64,000 nucleotides of DNA. Source: Rheum nobile. Lineage: Eukaryota > Streptophyta > Magnoliopsida > Caryophyllales > Polygonaceae. Positions within the stretch are counted from its first letter, which is position 1. Every line of letters starts with the position of its first letter. Location of the stretch: assembly GCA_027886185.1 (NCBI GenBank), contig WOAB01000040.1, positions 3,782,001-3,846,000 of the forward strand, in the 5' to 3' direction. Below, in pieces: positions 34,891-45,800 of this stretch. A model generated the notes under the pieces. The model was not told where the DNA came from and did not search any database. It saw only the letters and a program-made list of their open reading frames with translations. Both the position numbers and the translations under genes were made by a program.

Positions 34891-36164
34891 TTCTCCCCTT
34901 CTTGAGGTAGATTTGTCCTCAATTTGTCATCGGGGACCGGGGGCACATAAGGGCTGAAGAGGACGGCCAATATGAGAGCGGGGTGGGCGTCGTAGTCCTC
35001 GGAAAGTTCCACCTCATAAGCATCATCGGTGAGCCACTTGATCACTTGGAAGGCGACATGGCTGTATCGGCGAGGCTTGGAGCGGCGTCGGGCTGGAATT
35101 CGTGCAAACGGTGGGAGCATGTTCGCCAATGTCCTGGGACAAGCAAACTCAACAACCAACGGAAAGGTCAGCCGACTGTGCGGTGGGGCCCTAGGGATGG
35201 CTCTAAGCAAGGCACCGAGGTGGAGGTGGCTACTAGTGTCAAGGGTAAAGCTCTTCCCAAATTTCAGCCACAACATCCTCCAAAAACGACCCATAACCCT
35301 AGAATCCCAAGCCAACACAATAGCACGAGGGATTCCATGTAATATTAATCTGGGGTCAAAGGCAAGGGTAACTAGCTCGTGTGCAAGGTGTGTAGGGCCA
35401 CTAGGAATGTCATGATCCATCCTAGGGAGGTGGTCGCCTAACACGCAAATGGAATCCCTCCCCTTCTTAAGCATGTGCAATCCGGTTAGAAAGACCATGG
35501 CTAGGTCTTCCCAAGGGGTGGGTGGGAGAGATATGGGTGTGTAAGGACCGGGAGGGTGGGGCCTAGGCAAGAACGGGGCAAGTGTAGGCCAAAAGGCATA
35601 ATCCTCAAATGTTGCCATGTGTGTTGTGTTCCCAAACTCTCTACGAGTCTCATGGGCATCCTTAATCAACAAGTTCCTAAAGGAGTCCCTAAGGACACAA
35701 TGCTCACCCGCTCGGATAAGAAAACCATCATCCCAATAATAGCCCGCAAGGTCATCCAAAGTGGCATACTCGGCTAGGGTAGGGCTAAATGGAGGGTCAA
35801 GAGCATGTAAAGACATAGTAAGGGAAAACTCCAAAATGTGATCAAGACAAAGTGAAGGAAGCACATACCTCCTAGACAAGATGTCGACAATCTTGTCTTG
35901 GCTAGTCTTGTGCTTGACACCAAACGGACAAGTCTCCACAATTTCCTTCCCACGGGTGTGGCGCCGGCCAAGGTGGGCGTGAATCTTCAAGTAGACAAGA
36001 CCCGCATGATGTGCATGGAGGGAGAGCTCCTTGGAAGGTGATGGAATGAGGCATCGGCCTCCTTGGTAATGGGGTAATAGTGAGGCCCGGAGTGGCAACA
36101 AGGGTGCCGGCCAAGGCGGGAGCAAGGCCACACCTCCCTTGGTGGAGTGGAATAGGGGAAGCAA
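34891..36164 (-). CDS. Integrase-like ORF lacking part of the catalytic core
   Basis: The open frame (36164 to 34809, 451 codons, its end inside the LTR) resembles Ty3 integrase over its middle. HKTSQDKIVDILSRR matches the end of RNase H (normally ADALSRR); DGFLIRAGEHCVLRDSFRNLLIKDAH matches the zinc-binding entry; PPTPWEDLAMVFLTGL and ICVLGDHLPRMDHDIP match the first catalytic block; HGIPRAIVLAWDSRVMGRFW matches the second. The CxxC half of the zinc site and the GQTEVVNR block with the catalytic Glu are missing. It must be catalytically dead, yet remains open for over 400 codons. Confidence 0.6.
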
Positions 36165-37856
36165 AGGCGTCGGTCATGAGGAGCCGGCAGGAGGCGGCGG
36201 TGGCGAGCCAAAAGGAGTAGTTGCTCGCAATGCCCTTGTATGGCAGCCGGGGGGCGCGTGCGGCCTGAGGGCTGGATGTCTCCGACACAGGAGCCATGCC
36301 AGAGGGGGTGGCGGCCGTGCCGATGGTGAGCGCGCCGGATGGTGGATGGCCGCTATTGGTCGCGTGCTCTTCCTTGCTCTTGTGGTGAGGCGTCGGGGCG
36401 TGGCAGGAGATGGAGGCCTCAACTTGGTTGTGAGGCGCCGAGGGCAACAATGGTGTGGGCCAAGTCGGTAACAAGGTGCAAGCCTCCTTCGGTGGTACAA
36501 ACATGGGGTACCGGCCTCCGTGGGGTGGGTCGATGGGGAGGCGCTAATAGTCGACAAGGGATCGCCTGCGGTGATGGACGGCGGCCAGCCAAATCGAGGC
36601 TGAGCCAAGGGCGCGGCCAACCAAGTGGGCAACAAGGCACCGCCCTCCTGGGTGGTAAGGCAAGGGCGCGGCACCAAGGGGAGGTGGGGGCCGCTCCGGT
36701 GGTGAGCGCGCCAGGCAGTGATGGAGAACCGAAGGCCGTGAGGTGGGCCTTGGCGGGGTGTGCCTCCTCGGCTGCGGCGTCATGGCTACGGCTCGCCGTG
36801 GCCACTCGGGCTGCGTAGGCGCGGGTCTCCTCGGCCATTCGGGCTGCAAATAGATGCTCAAGGGGCTCCTCCTTAGGTGACTTAATATCGACCAAGGAAC
36901 TCTCAATGTCGGCAATTCTGGCATCGGAGTGAGATGGTGGATGCCTATGCCCCGTGCCTCGGTCACGCGCCGCAGCCTCAAGGTGGTGGTCATCCGGGCC
37001 GCGTGAGGAGGCGCCGGAAAGGATGGGCACGGGACGGCTCCACAGCCGGAGCAGGCGTCGAGTAGGCGGTGGATAAGTTGGCCAAGTGGTGCTCTAGGGC
37101 GGCCAGCCGGGCGTCGGAGTTCTCCTGCTCTCGGCGGTGCTTGGCCTCGGCAATCTCTATCTCCCGGCGGAGCTCGGCCTCGACAATCTCTCTCATCCGG
37201 CTGAGTTCGACCTCGACAACCTCTATCTTCCGGCGGAGCTCGGCCTCGACAACCTCTCGCTTCCGGTGGAACTCGGCCTTGACAGCTAGAGCGGCGTGAT
37301 ACTCCTCAAAGGCAACCTCTACGGTCTCGGCCTCATCACGGCGGCTTGCGGTGAGAATGGGAGCCGGTCGGGACTGGGCCAGGTACGACATGGGCGTCGC
37401 GGGTGTGGACTGGGCCAGGTATGACGTGGGCATCGCGGGTGTGGTGCGGGAGCTGGCCAAGAGGCGCTGGTCTTGTTGGGGGTGGCGAGCGTGGCCATTG
37501 GCGCGGAGGCCAGTGCAGGGAGATGGAAGCCAATACGGGTCACGGCGGTCGAGCGGGGGCCGGGGCTGGCCTTGGGCGCGGTCATACTCTTGGGGTTACA
37601 CATCCTCCCAAGCCTCGTGTTCAAAGCCCTCGAGATACTCTCCATACGGGCCTTCCTCTTCATAGCCTCCAAAAGACCTCATGTCGAACTCGGTGAAACT
37701 ATCATCATAGCGGTGGTTGAGCTCGTAGTCGATTGCGGGCCTAGGGGCGGCGCGTGGATAAGGACCTCCATACAAGGGCATGGGATCACGAGCGTGGCTT
37801 TGTGGGCGCCGGCCCGACAGCATCCGAGTGTGATAAGGCCAATGTGGCTCTTCCAT
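36165..37856 (-). pseudogene. Gag-like proline-rich and coiled-coil region
   Basis: The likely start is the ATG at 37856 (MEEPHWPYHTRM), about 1 kb after the primer site. An acidic/Tyr segment leads to a stop at 37596. A second block at 36990-37460 contains a 36-bp duplicated motif (PTSYLAQS/PMSYLAQS) and a strong coiled coil of AELRRKIEVVEVELSRMRE-type heptads. Beyond it are Pro/Leu-rich frames with repeated LLPTWP-like phrases. Frames shift between blocks. The layout fits the gag start of Ty3 elements with long coiled coils, but no zinc knuckle is visible. Confidence 0.45.
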
Positions 37857-38887
37857 GGGGACTCACCTAGCACAAGAAATAGGCAAAGCAAGTAAAAAGT
37901 TCCAAGCAATCACAACAAGCATACTAAGAAATTATGAATACCTTAGGCCTAAGACAATCAAACCAAGGCAATACAAGCAATAAGGCAAGGGAAGGGACAA
38001 TCCTTCAAGTGGGCGGCTAAGGTGAGCTAGCCAAGCATGTGATCAAGGGCCACAAAGTCAAAGCAAGCAAACAACTAAGACAAATGATCAAAGCAAGCAT
38101 GGATAGACCATGAAAAGAAATTCCAAGAAAACTTATAAAGATTTTAAACAAGGTGGGGCAAGACCATGAAATCAAGAATGACATGGATGTAGAGCAAGAT
38201 GATGTGTGGCAAAGGGGAAGAACATGGAAGGTGGGCACAATGAACCTTGGCGCCAAGTGGAAGGGGTGCTTCTTCAAGTCTTGCAAACTTTGAATATCCT
38301 TTCTTTTTTTTTTCTTTTTTTTTTGAATTGCTTTTGCTTCTGTTTTTTTTTTACTTGGAAAGCAATAAAATTACAAGGGGGCGGCAACCAAGGTGATATT
38401 GGAGACAAAGAAACTTACTTTTAATGTTAGTAAGCTTTTGGTTTGACTTAGAGAAAGGGGGTGAAAACTTTGCCACAAAAGAACTTAGCTTCCCATCCAA
38501 ATCACCACAAGACAAACACAAAACCCCACACAAGATAAGGAAAATAAAGCAAGCTAGAAGTTACCCAAAATGGCTCTAGACATAGTTGCCTTTGACCAAA
38601 TGAAATGTTGGTTTTGCCACTTTGGTGGAGATCACATGCAAGGGCTAAGGTAAAGGCAAAGGGGTTGTCTTCTTCAATAGGCAAGACAGCTGGGCCGATA
38701 GGGTGGTGGTGGGGCGAAATGGGTGGCAGCAAGGTGGTAGGCGGCGACAGTGGGGTGGTGGGTGATGGAGACAAGGTGGCTGATTTTTTTTTGGCTTTTT
38801 GCAATGAAATTTTATGAGGAGCAAGATAAATACATGAAGAACACAAAAATGAAAAAAAAAAAGAGAAAACACTTAGCTTGGCCGCTA

Positions 38888-38903
38888 AGCTCTGATACCA
38901 ATT
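38888..38903 (-). promoter_or_regulatory. Primer-binding site, initiator tRNA-Met type
   Basis: The minus strand reads TTGGTATCAGAGCTTA immediately after the LTR at 38904. TGGTATCAGAGC is the standard plant Met primer site. Confidence 0.85.
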
Positions 38904-39760
38904 TGATGTGAAACAAGGAGGCTTGAAGGCCTTTTCACCGGAAGGGCTCGATCATGGCACAAGCAAGCTCCTCTCGTCTTCTCCTAGCAAAGATGGCTCA
39001 TTTGGGCCTCCTTTGGACTCCTCTTGAAGGCAAAAACTCAGATGGAAGGCGATGAGGCCGGCAGGACTCCGACAAAGGTGGACGTCGGCGAATGAAGGAG
39101 ATCTCAAGAGCCAATGGTGGTGGTTGTAGGCGTTTGACAAGGACAAGCCAAGGGAAGCCTCCAAAGAGGTTCCTTGGCAGATTTGAAGGGATTGAAAGCC
39201 AAGAACAAGATGAAGTGGAAATCCAAATGCAACTACTTGTTGATTGAAAGAAAAATAAGGATAAATCCAAGCTTGGTGGCTTTGGATTGAAGGCTTGAAC
39301 CGGGAAGGACCACCTCTACCTTTGAAGGAGGACCACTTCAACTTCTAAAGCTCTAAACCTTTAATCTTCAACCAAGTTGCAAAAGAACTAACAAAGGGTT
39401 TAAATAGTATGGCATTTCAGCCAACAAAGGAGAAGCCTTTAATGGGCCTTAGTGAGTTGAAACTCATATGCAAATGGCTCTCCACACCCACTAAGGCAAG
39501 AATAAAACCATGAAAGTAAATGACTAAAAGGAAAATGGATAAAAGCCTTGAGAGGCTTGGATAGATGCGGCCACTAGGCCGGGCATGGGCCGCACGCGCC
39601 TATGGGTGTCTTGGCAACAAGGGTGCGCCGAGTGTCATGGGCCTTGGCCGTGGTCAAGTGATGGCCTTGATGAGTGCTTCAGCCATCCCCCAATGTGGAG
39701 GCAAGGTATCCATGGCTCGCCAATGTCGTTGATGGAGGACAAGGGGGTTGGAACCCATTA
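38904..39760 (-). repeat. 5' LTR of the minus-strand element
   Basis: It is the partner of 34037-34890 and lies next to the primer-binding site. Confidence 0.85.
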
Positions 39761-39765
39761 AGAAA

Positions 39766-40403
39766 TCCTTGAAAAATCATAGTAGATTTATAGGAATTTT
39801 GGATAAAAAGTGCACATTAGTTTCATATATATTTTTAAAAAAAATAAAAAAATATCAAAGCCAGTTTTACTCCATATTGTATTGGGCAACTGTGTACATC
39901 TTCATAATTAAACCTAAAAATTTATGTTCAAAAAAGAGTAAACAAACCGTAACAAAGAAATTTATATAACATTTTCATTCTTCATTCCTAACTAAACGAT
40001 TTCTCTTTTTACTATAGGTTACACATTCAAATCACATTTGGATTATATATTGATTTATTTTATTATGGATATGATATATTGTCTGTTGTGTTGAATTATT
40101 AATCATGACATAATTATTAGGTGAATTCAGTTTCTGAACGAAACAAAGAAAACACCTCAAATGCCTGTTACATAAGAATAATGATTCAAATCAACTATTA
40201 CAAAATATAAATTACAACAAATTAAGGCTAACAGAAAATTCACTCAATTATTATAGTTCGCATTAACTTATTTAAAATAATTACAAAATATAATGGAAAT
40301 GTGAAAAGCTCTCACAATTGCTTTCTTAGTGTTACAATCATTTTCTTCTTCTATAAATACATGAAAAATGTTGATCGATTAGTTGTTTATATATCGAAGT
40401 TAG
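39766..40403. other. AT-rich spacer
   Basis: Nothing recognised; probably the original flank of the element to the left. Confidence 0.35.
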
Positions 40404-41002
40404 TGTTGGAGTGTATCCCACATCGGTGAAAAGCACATAAATTGACCAATATATAAGGAAAGGGGAAGCCCCTACATACTAGCTTAAGCTTTTGTGTAGT
40501 AAGGTGGAACCCAACTTTATATATGTGTTAAAAATAATTAAACCCGACACCGCTCCCATTCTATCGGCCCGTTGAAATCTTACATGATATCCGAGCAGGT
40601 TCGGTCCGCGGGTTTGAATTTTTCTGGAAAAACAAAAAAACAGGGCTAGCTATAAAGAGATTGAGATGCTAGACCCCTAAAAACAAATAGGTCAATTGTT
40701 AACTAGACCAGGCTAGTTATCACTTGATGGGGCGTGTTGGAGTGTATCCCACATCGGTGGGAAGCACACAAATTGACCAATTGTTAACTAGACCAGGCTA
40801 GTTACCACTTGAGGGGGCGTGTTGGAGTGTATCCCACATCGGTGGGAAGCACACAAATTGACCAATATATAAGGAAGGGAAGCCCCTACATACCAGCTTA
40901 AGCTTTTGTGTAGTAAGGTAGAACCCAACTTTATATATGTGTTAAAAATAATTAAACCCGACACCGCTCCGGCCCATTCTATCGACCCGTTGAAATCTTA
41001 CA
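40404..41002 (+). mobile_element. TRIM element with an extra partial LTR
   Basis: Short LTRs (about 181 bp) at 40404-40584 and 40820-41002 start TGTTGGAGTGTATCCCACATC and end GAAATCTTACA. TGATATCCGAGCAGG right after the first is a degraded Met primer site. A truncated third LTR plus a second copy of the CTAGACCAGGCTAGTTA internal segment sits at 40735-40819, so the element is partly tandem. Flanks GTTAG and CTTAG agree at four of five bases. Confidence 0.75.
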
Positions 41003-41421
41003 CTTAGAAATACATTATGTCTCATTGCCATGTCTGTTTCCGGGTCATTGTGCATCTTCTATTGCATTTTTATCATCGCTACAAAGAATTTGAAGGTAAG
41101 AAATACCATGTAGTTGATTTTTCGGGTAAAGCATAATCATGGATATTTGGGCAAAATTGATAGTATGAAGTAAATTCATTATATAGTTTATACTCAACAT
41201 AATATTTTCGGAAATTTCGCCTGGTACCCTTTAGTTTTGGTCTTTTTCGTGAAATACCCACAAGTTTTGATATTTTCGCCCGATAACCCTCAGTTTTTGA
41301 CCAATTTCGCCATATACCCTTCTGTTACCCTTCCGTTAAAAATACTGTTAATTTTTTTAAAAAAAGGATAAAAATTTAAAAACAAAACACAGTAAAAGGT
41401 AAAAGTCGTAAGAATGAGAAG

Positions 41422-41640
41422 TTATTTTCGCTGCTTCCGATCTTCTTCCTCAGCGGAGACGACGACGCCGGCGGGGCTGCGAGAGAACGGACGACGCTGG
41501 GCGGGAGAACGGACGACGCTGGGCGGCGCGAGTGCTGGGCTGCGCGAAGGGACTTGACTACCCATCTCCTCCATACGACGCCGGTGACGGAGGCTTGGCG
41601 GCGGGGCTCTCATTCAGGTACGAATCTAATGCCGGTGACG
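41422..41640 (-). other. GC-rich subterminal segment of the MULE
   Basis: A GC-rich block stands out against the AT-rich surroundings. Minus-strand frames give an Arg/Ser/Pro-rich peptide I do not recognise. The GGATTTTAGGGTTCTACGTTT phrase is repeated in tandem just downstream (41770-41850). It may be 5' untranslated sequence of the transposase gene. Confidence 0.3.
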
Positions 41641-42164
41641 AAGGGTTTTATGTTTGATTTCACAAATTTTAGGGTTCATACGGTTAGGGTTTCAAATTGG
41701 GGGTTTTTGGAATTTTATTCAATTAGTGATTAATTGTACAGATTTTAGGGGCTAATTAAACACGTTTGGATTTTAGGGTTCTACGTTTGGATTTTAGGGT
41801 TCTACGTTTGGATTTTAGGGTTCTAGCCTGATTTGGATTTTAGGGTTCTACGTTTCCACTTCTGAAGCATCTTCCTGCAGAGTGTTTTGGATTTGGGTGT
41901 TTGAAATTTAGGGTCTTAGCCTGATTTGGAGAACACTGAAAATTTGTTGTACTGATGTTAGCCTTGTATAGCACTATTGAAAGCATTGTAAGAACACTGA
42001 AAACACTGAAAATATTGTTGTACTGATGTGAGAACACTCAGAAATTTCCAGAATCTCATTAGAAACATATAAATGTTGTTGTACTGATGTTAGCCTTGTA
42101 TAGCAGTACTGATGTTATGCATTACTGAAATATATAAATGTTGTATTAATTTTTAGTTTGCAGA

Positions 42165-42547
42165 ATGGAACAGAAAATAATATTGAGACTTTGTTACATT
42201 CATCGTGAGTATGTGGACATACAAGTGGATGATCCGGATAGGTGTAATATTCTGGATATATATATATCGATCTGCTTGAGGGCGCTGAAAAAAAGGGGAT
42301 GTTGCTTCCTGAAGAACCGACATTTTGGTATGTACATAACTCTCAAAATATCAAGGTGGAGAATGATGTGGATGTTATGAAGATGTTCAGTTTATTACAC
42401 GACAAGAAGCTCATTCATTTGTCAATTGGTTCTGATGAGGCACCGTGCAAGAATCTTGAACTAGCACGATTACTGATTGAATCAAAGAAACGTGATCATT
42501 CCACAAGTGTTGCAGCTCATGATGCTCATAATCCAATACCACTAAGA
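42165..42547 (+). pseudogene. MULE transposase N-terminal remnant
   Basis: MEQKIILRLCYIHREYVDIQVDD and, after a one-base shift near 42297, VHNSQNIKVENDVDVMKMFSLLHDKKLIHLSI resemble the PB1-like N-terminal part of MuDR-type transposases (a short beta-rich segment ending in a D-V-x-x-M block). The frame ends at 42547. The zinc-binding and DDE catalytic domains are absent, so no transposase can be made. Assignment rests on general pattern only. Confidence 0.35.
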
Positions 42548-42559
42548 TGAATAGGAGTA

Positions 42560-43272
42560 AAAACTGATATGCTAAAAATTGATATGTAACTTTGGAATTG
42601 CACTTATCAGTTTTGAAGTGTAAGGAAAACACTGGCATGGATCATGGTTAATGCCTCTCTTTGTCTCTCCCCTGTTAAGGGTTTTCCTAAGTTCTATAGC
42701 TCTATTTCTATCTTCATAAATCACTAATTAAGGTTTTTCCCCTGTGTTGTGTTTTTAATTTTTTTGCCTTTTTCTCCATGCTTGGGAAGTAATTAAAAAG
42801 GGTATCTTCATGCTTGAGAAGTAGGGGAAACCATATACTGATAACTGAATAGCGACTGATTCTGTTCTCTGATGTACAGGATGACAAAATCTCCCAACTT
42901 GAACATGTTTTCATCAGAGGCAGCATAGTTAGGTTAGATAAAGCATCATCCAGCTGTTTACTTTTTAACTAGTCATTGTTGTCCTGCAAGTATATTAAGA
43001 AACCTTTTTTGCCATCCCAGGTTTATGATCATACCAGATATGCTGAAGAATGCTCCTACTGATTGCATTTTTATATGTAAGAAAGAAATGAGTAGTTTTT
43101 GTTCTCACATGTTCTTCTTCAAGTACTCATCTTCAAGTACTCACTTTTATAATTGGTAAACATTGCAAAAGAATTCATCTCTTCAGATGGCATTTACTAA
43201 GTACATTATGATGATTTATAATGAAGATGAAATTACACTATGTTATGACTATAAATGGAAGCTTAATTATAA
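42560..43272. other. MULE interior, noncoding
   Basis: No domain or RNA recognised. Confidence 0.35.
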
Positions 43273-43340
43273 AGCCTATTAGCTCAAATGGTAGAGCATG
43301 TGCCTATGCACAAGATATGGGTTCGACTCCTGTATAGGCT
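43273..43340 (+). tRNA. tRNA-like sequence with shortened anticodon loop
   Basis: AGCCTAT and ATAGGCT form a perfect 7-bp acceptor stem; GCTC/GAGC form the D stem around AAATGGTA; ATGGG/CCTGT form the T stem around TTCGACT. Between them TGTGC and GCACA pair perfectly but enclose only CTAT, four bases where seven are normal. The length is 68 bases. A and B boxes are good, so pol III transcription is conceivable, but decoding is not obvious. No CCA is encoded, as normal in nuclear genes. Confidence 0.45.
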
Positions 43341-43743
43341 ATTACAGAAAACTGAATCAAATGGAGAAACATGCCAAGATGGATAGCTTAATAGTTAATG
43401 ACTGAGGTTTTGTTCAACGGCTCACACGAGAATTTTGCAGCAATGACAGGCCAAGATTCACAAAAATTAACAATCACTCTGCACTTCTCATTGCAAAATT
43501 CTCAGCAGTAAATATGATAAGAGGCTTGCTTTCAGTGAATTGTTTATTTGTGCAACAACTTTCTGCACATTGAATCCACATCAAACAAGTGAACGGACAT
43601 ATTTCATAACATCTTCGATACTCGTCAAGAGAAACTAGTATAGCATTTTGTGAACAAGACCATGACAAAAAACAACCCAAACATAGATCCTTGAAGACAA
43701 GATATGGATTTTGTGCTTCTACGATAGTGTCAAGATATAATTT

Positions 43744-43814
43744 AGTCTATATGGGACTCGAACCCACATCCACGTACTTGAAAGCATGTTGCTCTACCAT
43801 TGAGCTAATAGGCT
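43744..43814 (-). tRNA. tRNA-like sequence, minus strand
   Basis: On the minus strand AGCCTAT pairs with ATAGACT (one mismatch), GCTC with GAGC around AATGGTA, and GTGGG with CCCAT around TTCGAGT. The anticodon arm (ACATG, CTTTCAAG, TACGT) has an 8-base loop and one mismatch; TTC could be read as the anticodon but this is uncertain. The first 26 bases are nearly identical to those of the sequence at 43273, in opposite orientation. Confidence 0.45.
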
Positions 43815-45070
43815 TAAATGTTAATACATGAAAAACATGTTGTTGGTGTGTAAAACATTTTACATGATTACAAAGTTTGTTGAACATGCCAAGACTGACA
43901 AGTAGAGTTGAAGAACAACATCAGGTGACAACTCACTATTTTGACAATCAAATTCAGTGCATAAATCACAATGCTCAATTAGTATTACAATATGATGTGA
44001 AACTCAATCATCGTGGAAGACTGCAAGTAGGGAAGTTTAGCAGTGGATTTTGTCTCAACCGCTCGGATTCTCTGCATAAATGTTCATTAATAACATTCAG
44101 CTTGTATGAAGATACATGAAGCAAGCAAAGATGCATATAACTAAAGTTTCTCATGTCACATTCAACATGTTAATGCAAAATTTCTATACATTCCATGCAA
44201 AATCAGCATTCAGCATTCTCCTGTAAACCAGTTCAGCATTCAGCATTTGAATGAAAAATCAGCAGCTGCAAGTTCCAAAATCAGCTGGCTGTAAACCTAA
44301 GTAAAATCAGTTCCGGAATATTTTCTGAAATTCAAGTTACTACTGAAGCATCTTTAGAAATGTAACTGTCAAGTATTATAATATGAACTGATCTTGTTCA
44401 GATAAAATTACTGCAAGCATTAGAGCAAGAAACCATCTGTCAGTTCCCTTCATAAGATTTTTCAGTTTTCACTCTGTTTAGCTGTACAAAAACAACTCAT
44501 GAATTCATATACAACAAGTAGTAAATCACAAGACACTCGGTTCTCTTCAATTTAGATAGAATTTGACTCTTGAAATTATAGTCTCTTCATTCTGCCTCTG
44601 TTCTCCACTTAGTCCACAACTCCATATAGACAAAACAGTAGGAAGTTGTGAGTATATCTGTTGACAATACTACCTGATTTATGGCTTGAGAATCCTGAGG
44701 TTGTATACGTTGATAATAAGGTTCATGTAGTGCATTATGATGTGACTGGATTTTAATAGGGGTCCCACCACGTGTGTTAGCAATATTCTCAGCTGAAGGA
44801 CATTGATTATCCTGTAAAAGCAAGAAAAAGAAGAACCAAGTATGGAATTGATTTATTAATCTTAGCAATAAAACACTGGAATGTAGAGAGTAGCCAAAAA
44901 AGCAACAAGAAGGAATTGCCATATGGTTTCTCCTAGAATATAACAATCCAAATCCCATAAACCTTAACAGTGAAATCCCTAAATTTGTATAATCCCAAAT
45001 TGAAACCCTAAGTGTTTGAATCCTAAAATTTGTACAATTAAACATCAAATTTCAGAAGTGGAGTAATGAG
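43815..45070. other. MULE interior, noncoding
   Basis: CAGCATTCAGCATT phrases repeat near 44200-44250. A possible intron (GTAAAAGC...) and exon-like piece near 44640-44815 on the minus strand show no recognisable product. Confidence 0.3.
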
Positions 45071-45310
45071 ATTCATACCTCGAAGTCTCGCCGCCGGTCG
45101 TCATCCAAGCTTTCGCCGCCTTTGCGCCGTCGACCAGCTAGAGATCGAGAAGACGTAGTCGCCCAACTTCGTGGTCACCGACTTCTTGGTCGCCAAGACG
45201 ATGGTTGCCAGCGTCGTCCAGTTCCGGGATGCTTGTCGCCGGTCTCTTTTTGTTATCGTCCAAGCTTGAAGGGGAAGAAAGAATGCCCAGCCAAGACGAT
45301 GGTCGGACTT
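45071..45310 (-). other. GC-rich right subterminal segment of the MULE
   Basis: GC-rich block mirroring the one at the left end; frames on both strands are short and unrecognised. Confidence 0.3.
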
Positions 45311-45737
45311 GGCCACGAAGAACCAGAACCGAATACCTTCTTTTGTTTTGTTTTTTTACTTTTGTTTTTTTTTTTTATATATTAACGTTAACATGTTTTT
45401 AACGGAAATAAGACGGAGGGACATTTGACGAAAAAAATTAAAAATTCAGGGTTACTATACGAAATTGTCAAAATTTGAGGAGATTTCGCGAAAAAGTAAA
45501 AAACTCAGAATTATCAGGCGAAATTTCCATAATATTTTTTAGTGAGATTATACATTTTATCTATTTTTTGTATATACAAACAAAGATACAGATATCTTGC
45601 CATCTTTACATCCTACTAATATAACCTATATCTATCTATATTATAAACAAATAAAATAAGAATTTTTGCTTCAATAAATTGGAATATTTTCATCTAATTT
45701 TTTGCTTTCATTTCATTATGAATCAAATCCTCTACTT

Positions 45738-45800
45738 TACCTTAATGGTTGAAGGCTTTCATGACACAAAAGGTCGGAGATTCAATCTGTCTTACAAGCA
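45738..45800 (+). mobile_element. tRNA-derived SINE head
   Basis: TACCTTAATGGTTGAAGGC (A box) and AGGTCGGAGATTCAATCTG (B box) lie about 35 bases apart. The body and poly(A) end are not clear. Confidence 0.4.

Larger units (their letters stand above)
34037..39760 (-). mobile_element. Non-autonomous LTR retrotransposon, minus strand (5.7 kb)
   Basis: Direct repeats at 34037-34890 and 38904-39760 start TGATGTGAAACAAGG and end GGAACCCATCA/TTA. AGAAA flanks the element on both sides (34032-34036, 39761-39765), a perfect 5-bp duplication. On the minus strand TTGGTATCAGAGC follows the right-hand LTR as a tRNA-Met primer site, and a purine tract (AAGAAGGGGAGAA) precedes the left-hand LTR, fixing the orientation. 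The GC-rich interior carries a coiled-coil gag-like part and an integrase-like part, but no protease, reverse transcriptase or RNase H that I can see. It depends on another element to move. Confidence 0.85.
41210..45528. mobile_element. MULE (4.3 kb) with long terminal inverted repeats
   Basis: GGAAATTTCGCCTG starts the left end and is matched in inverted orientation at 45515-45528. The arms pair over roughly 150 bp (both contain TTTTTCG-GAAAT and TTCCGTTAAAAA blocks). ATAATATTTT flanks both sides, consistent with the 9-10 bp duplication of Mutator elements. Inside are a transposase N-terminal remnant and two tRNA-like sequences. GC-rich subterminal pieces at 41430-41640 and 45070-45300 may be captured gene ends. 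Confidence 0.7.

Noticed and set aside
34715..37895. Plus-strand ORFs opposite the GC-rich retroelement
   Set aside because: They are complements of the minus-strand gag and integrase-like frames and show no family motifs.
45625..45660. TCTATATTATAAACAAATAAAAT as a Helitron 5' end
   Set aside because: Too AT-rich to be specific; no GCCACATG phrase or 3' end follows.
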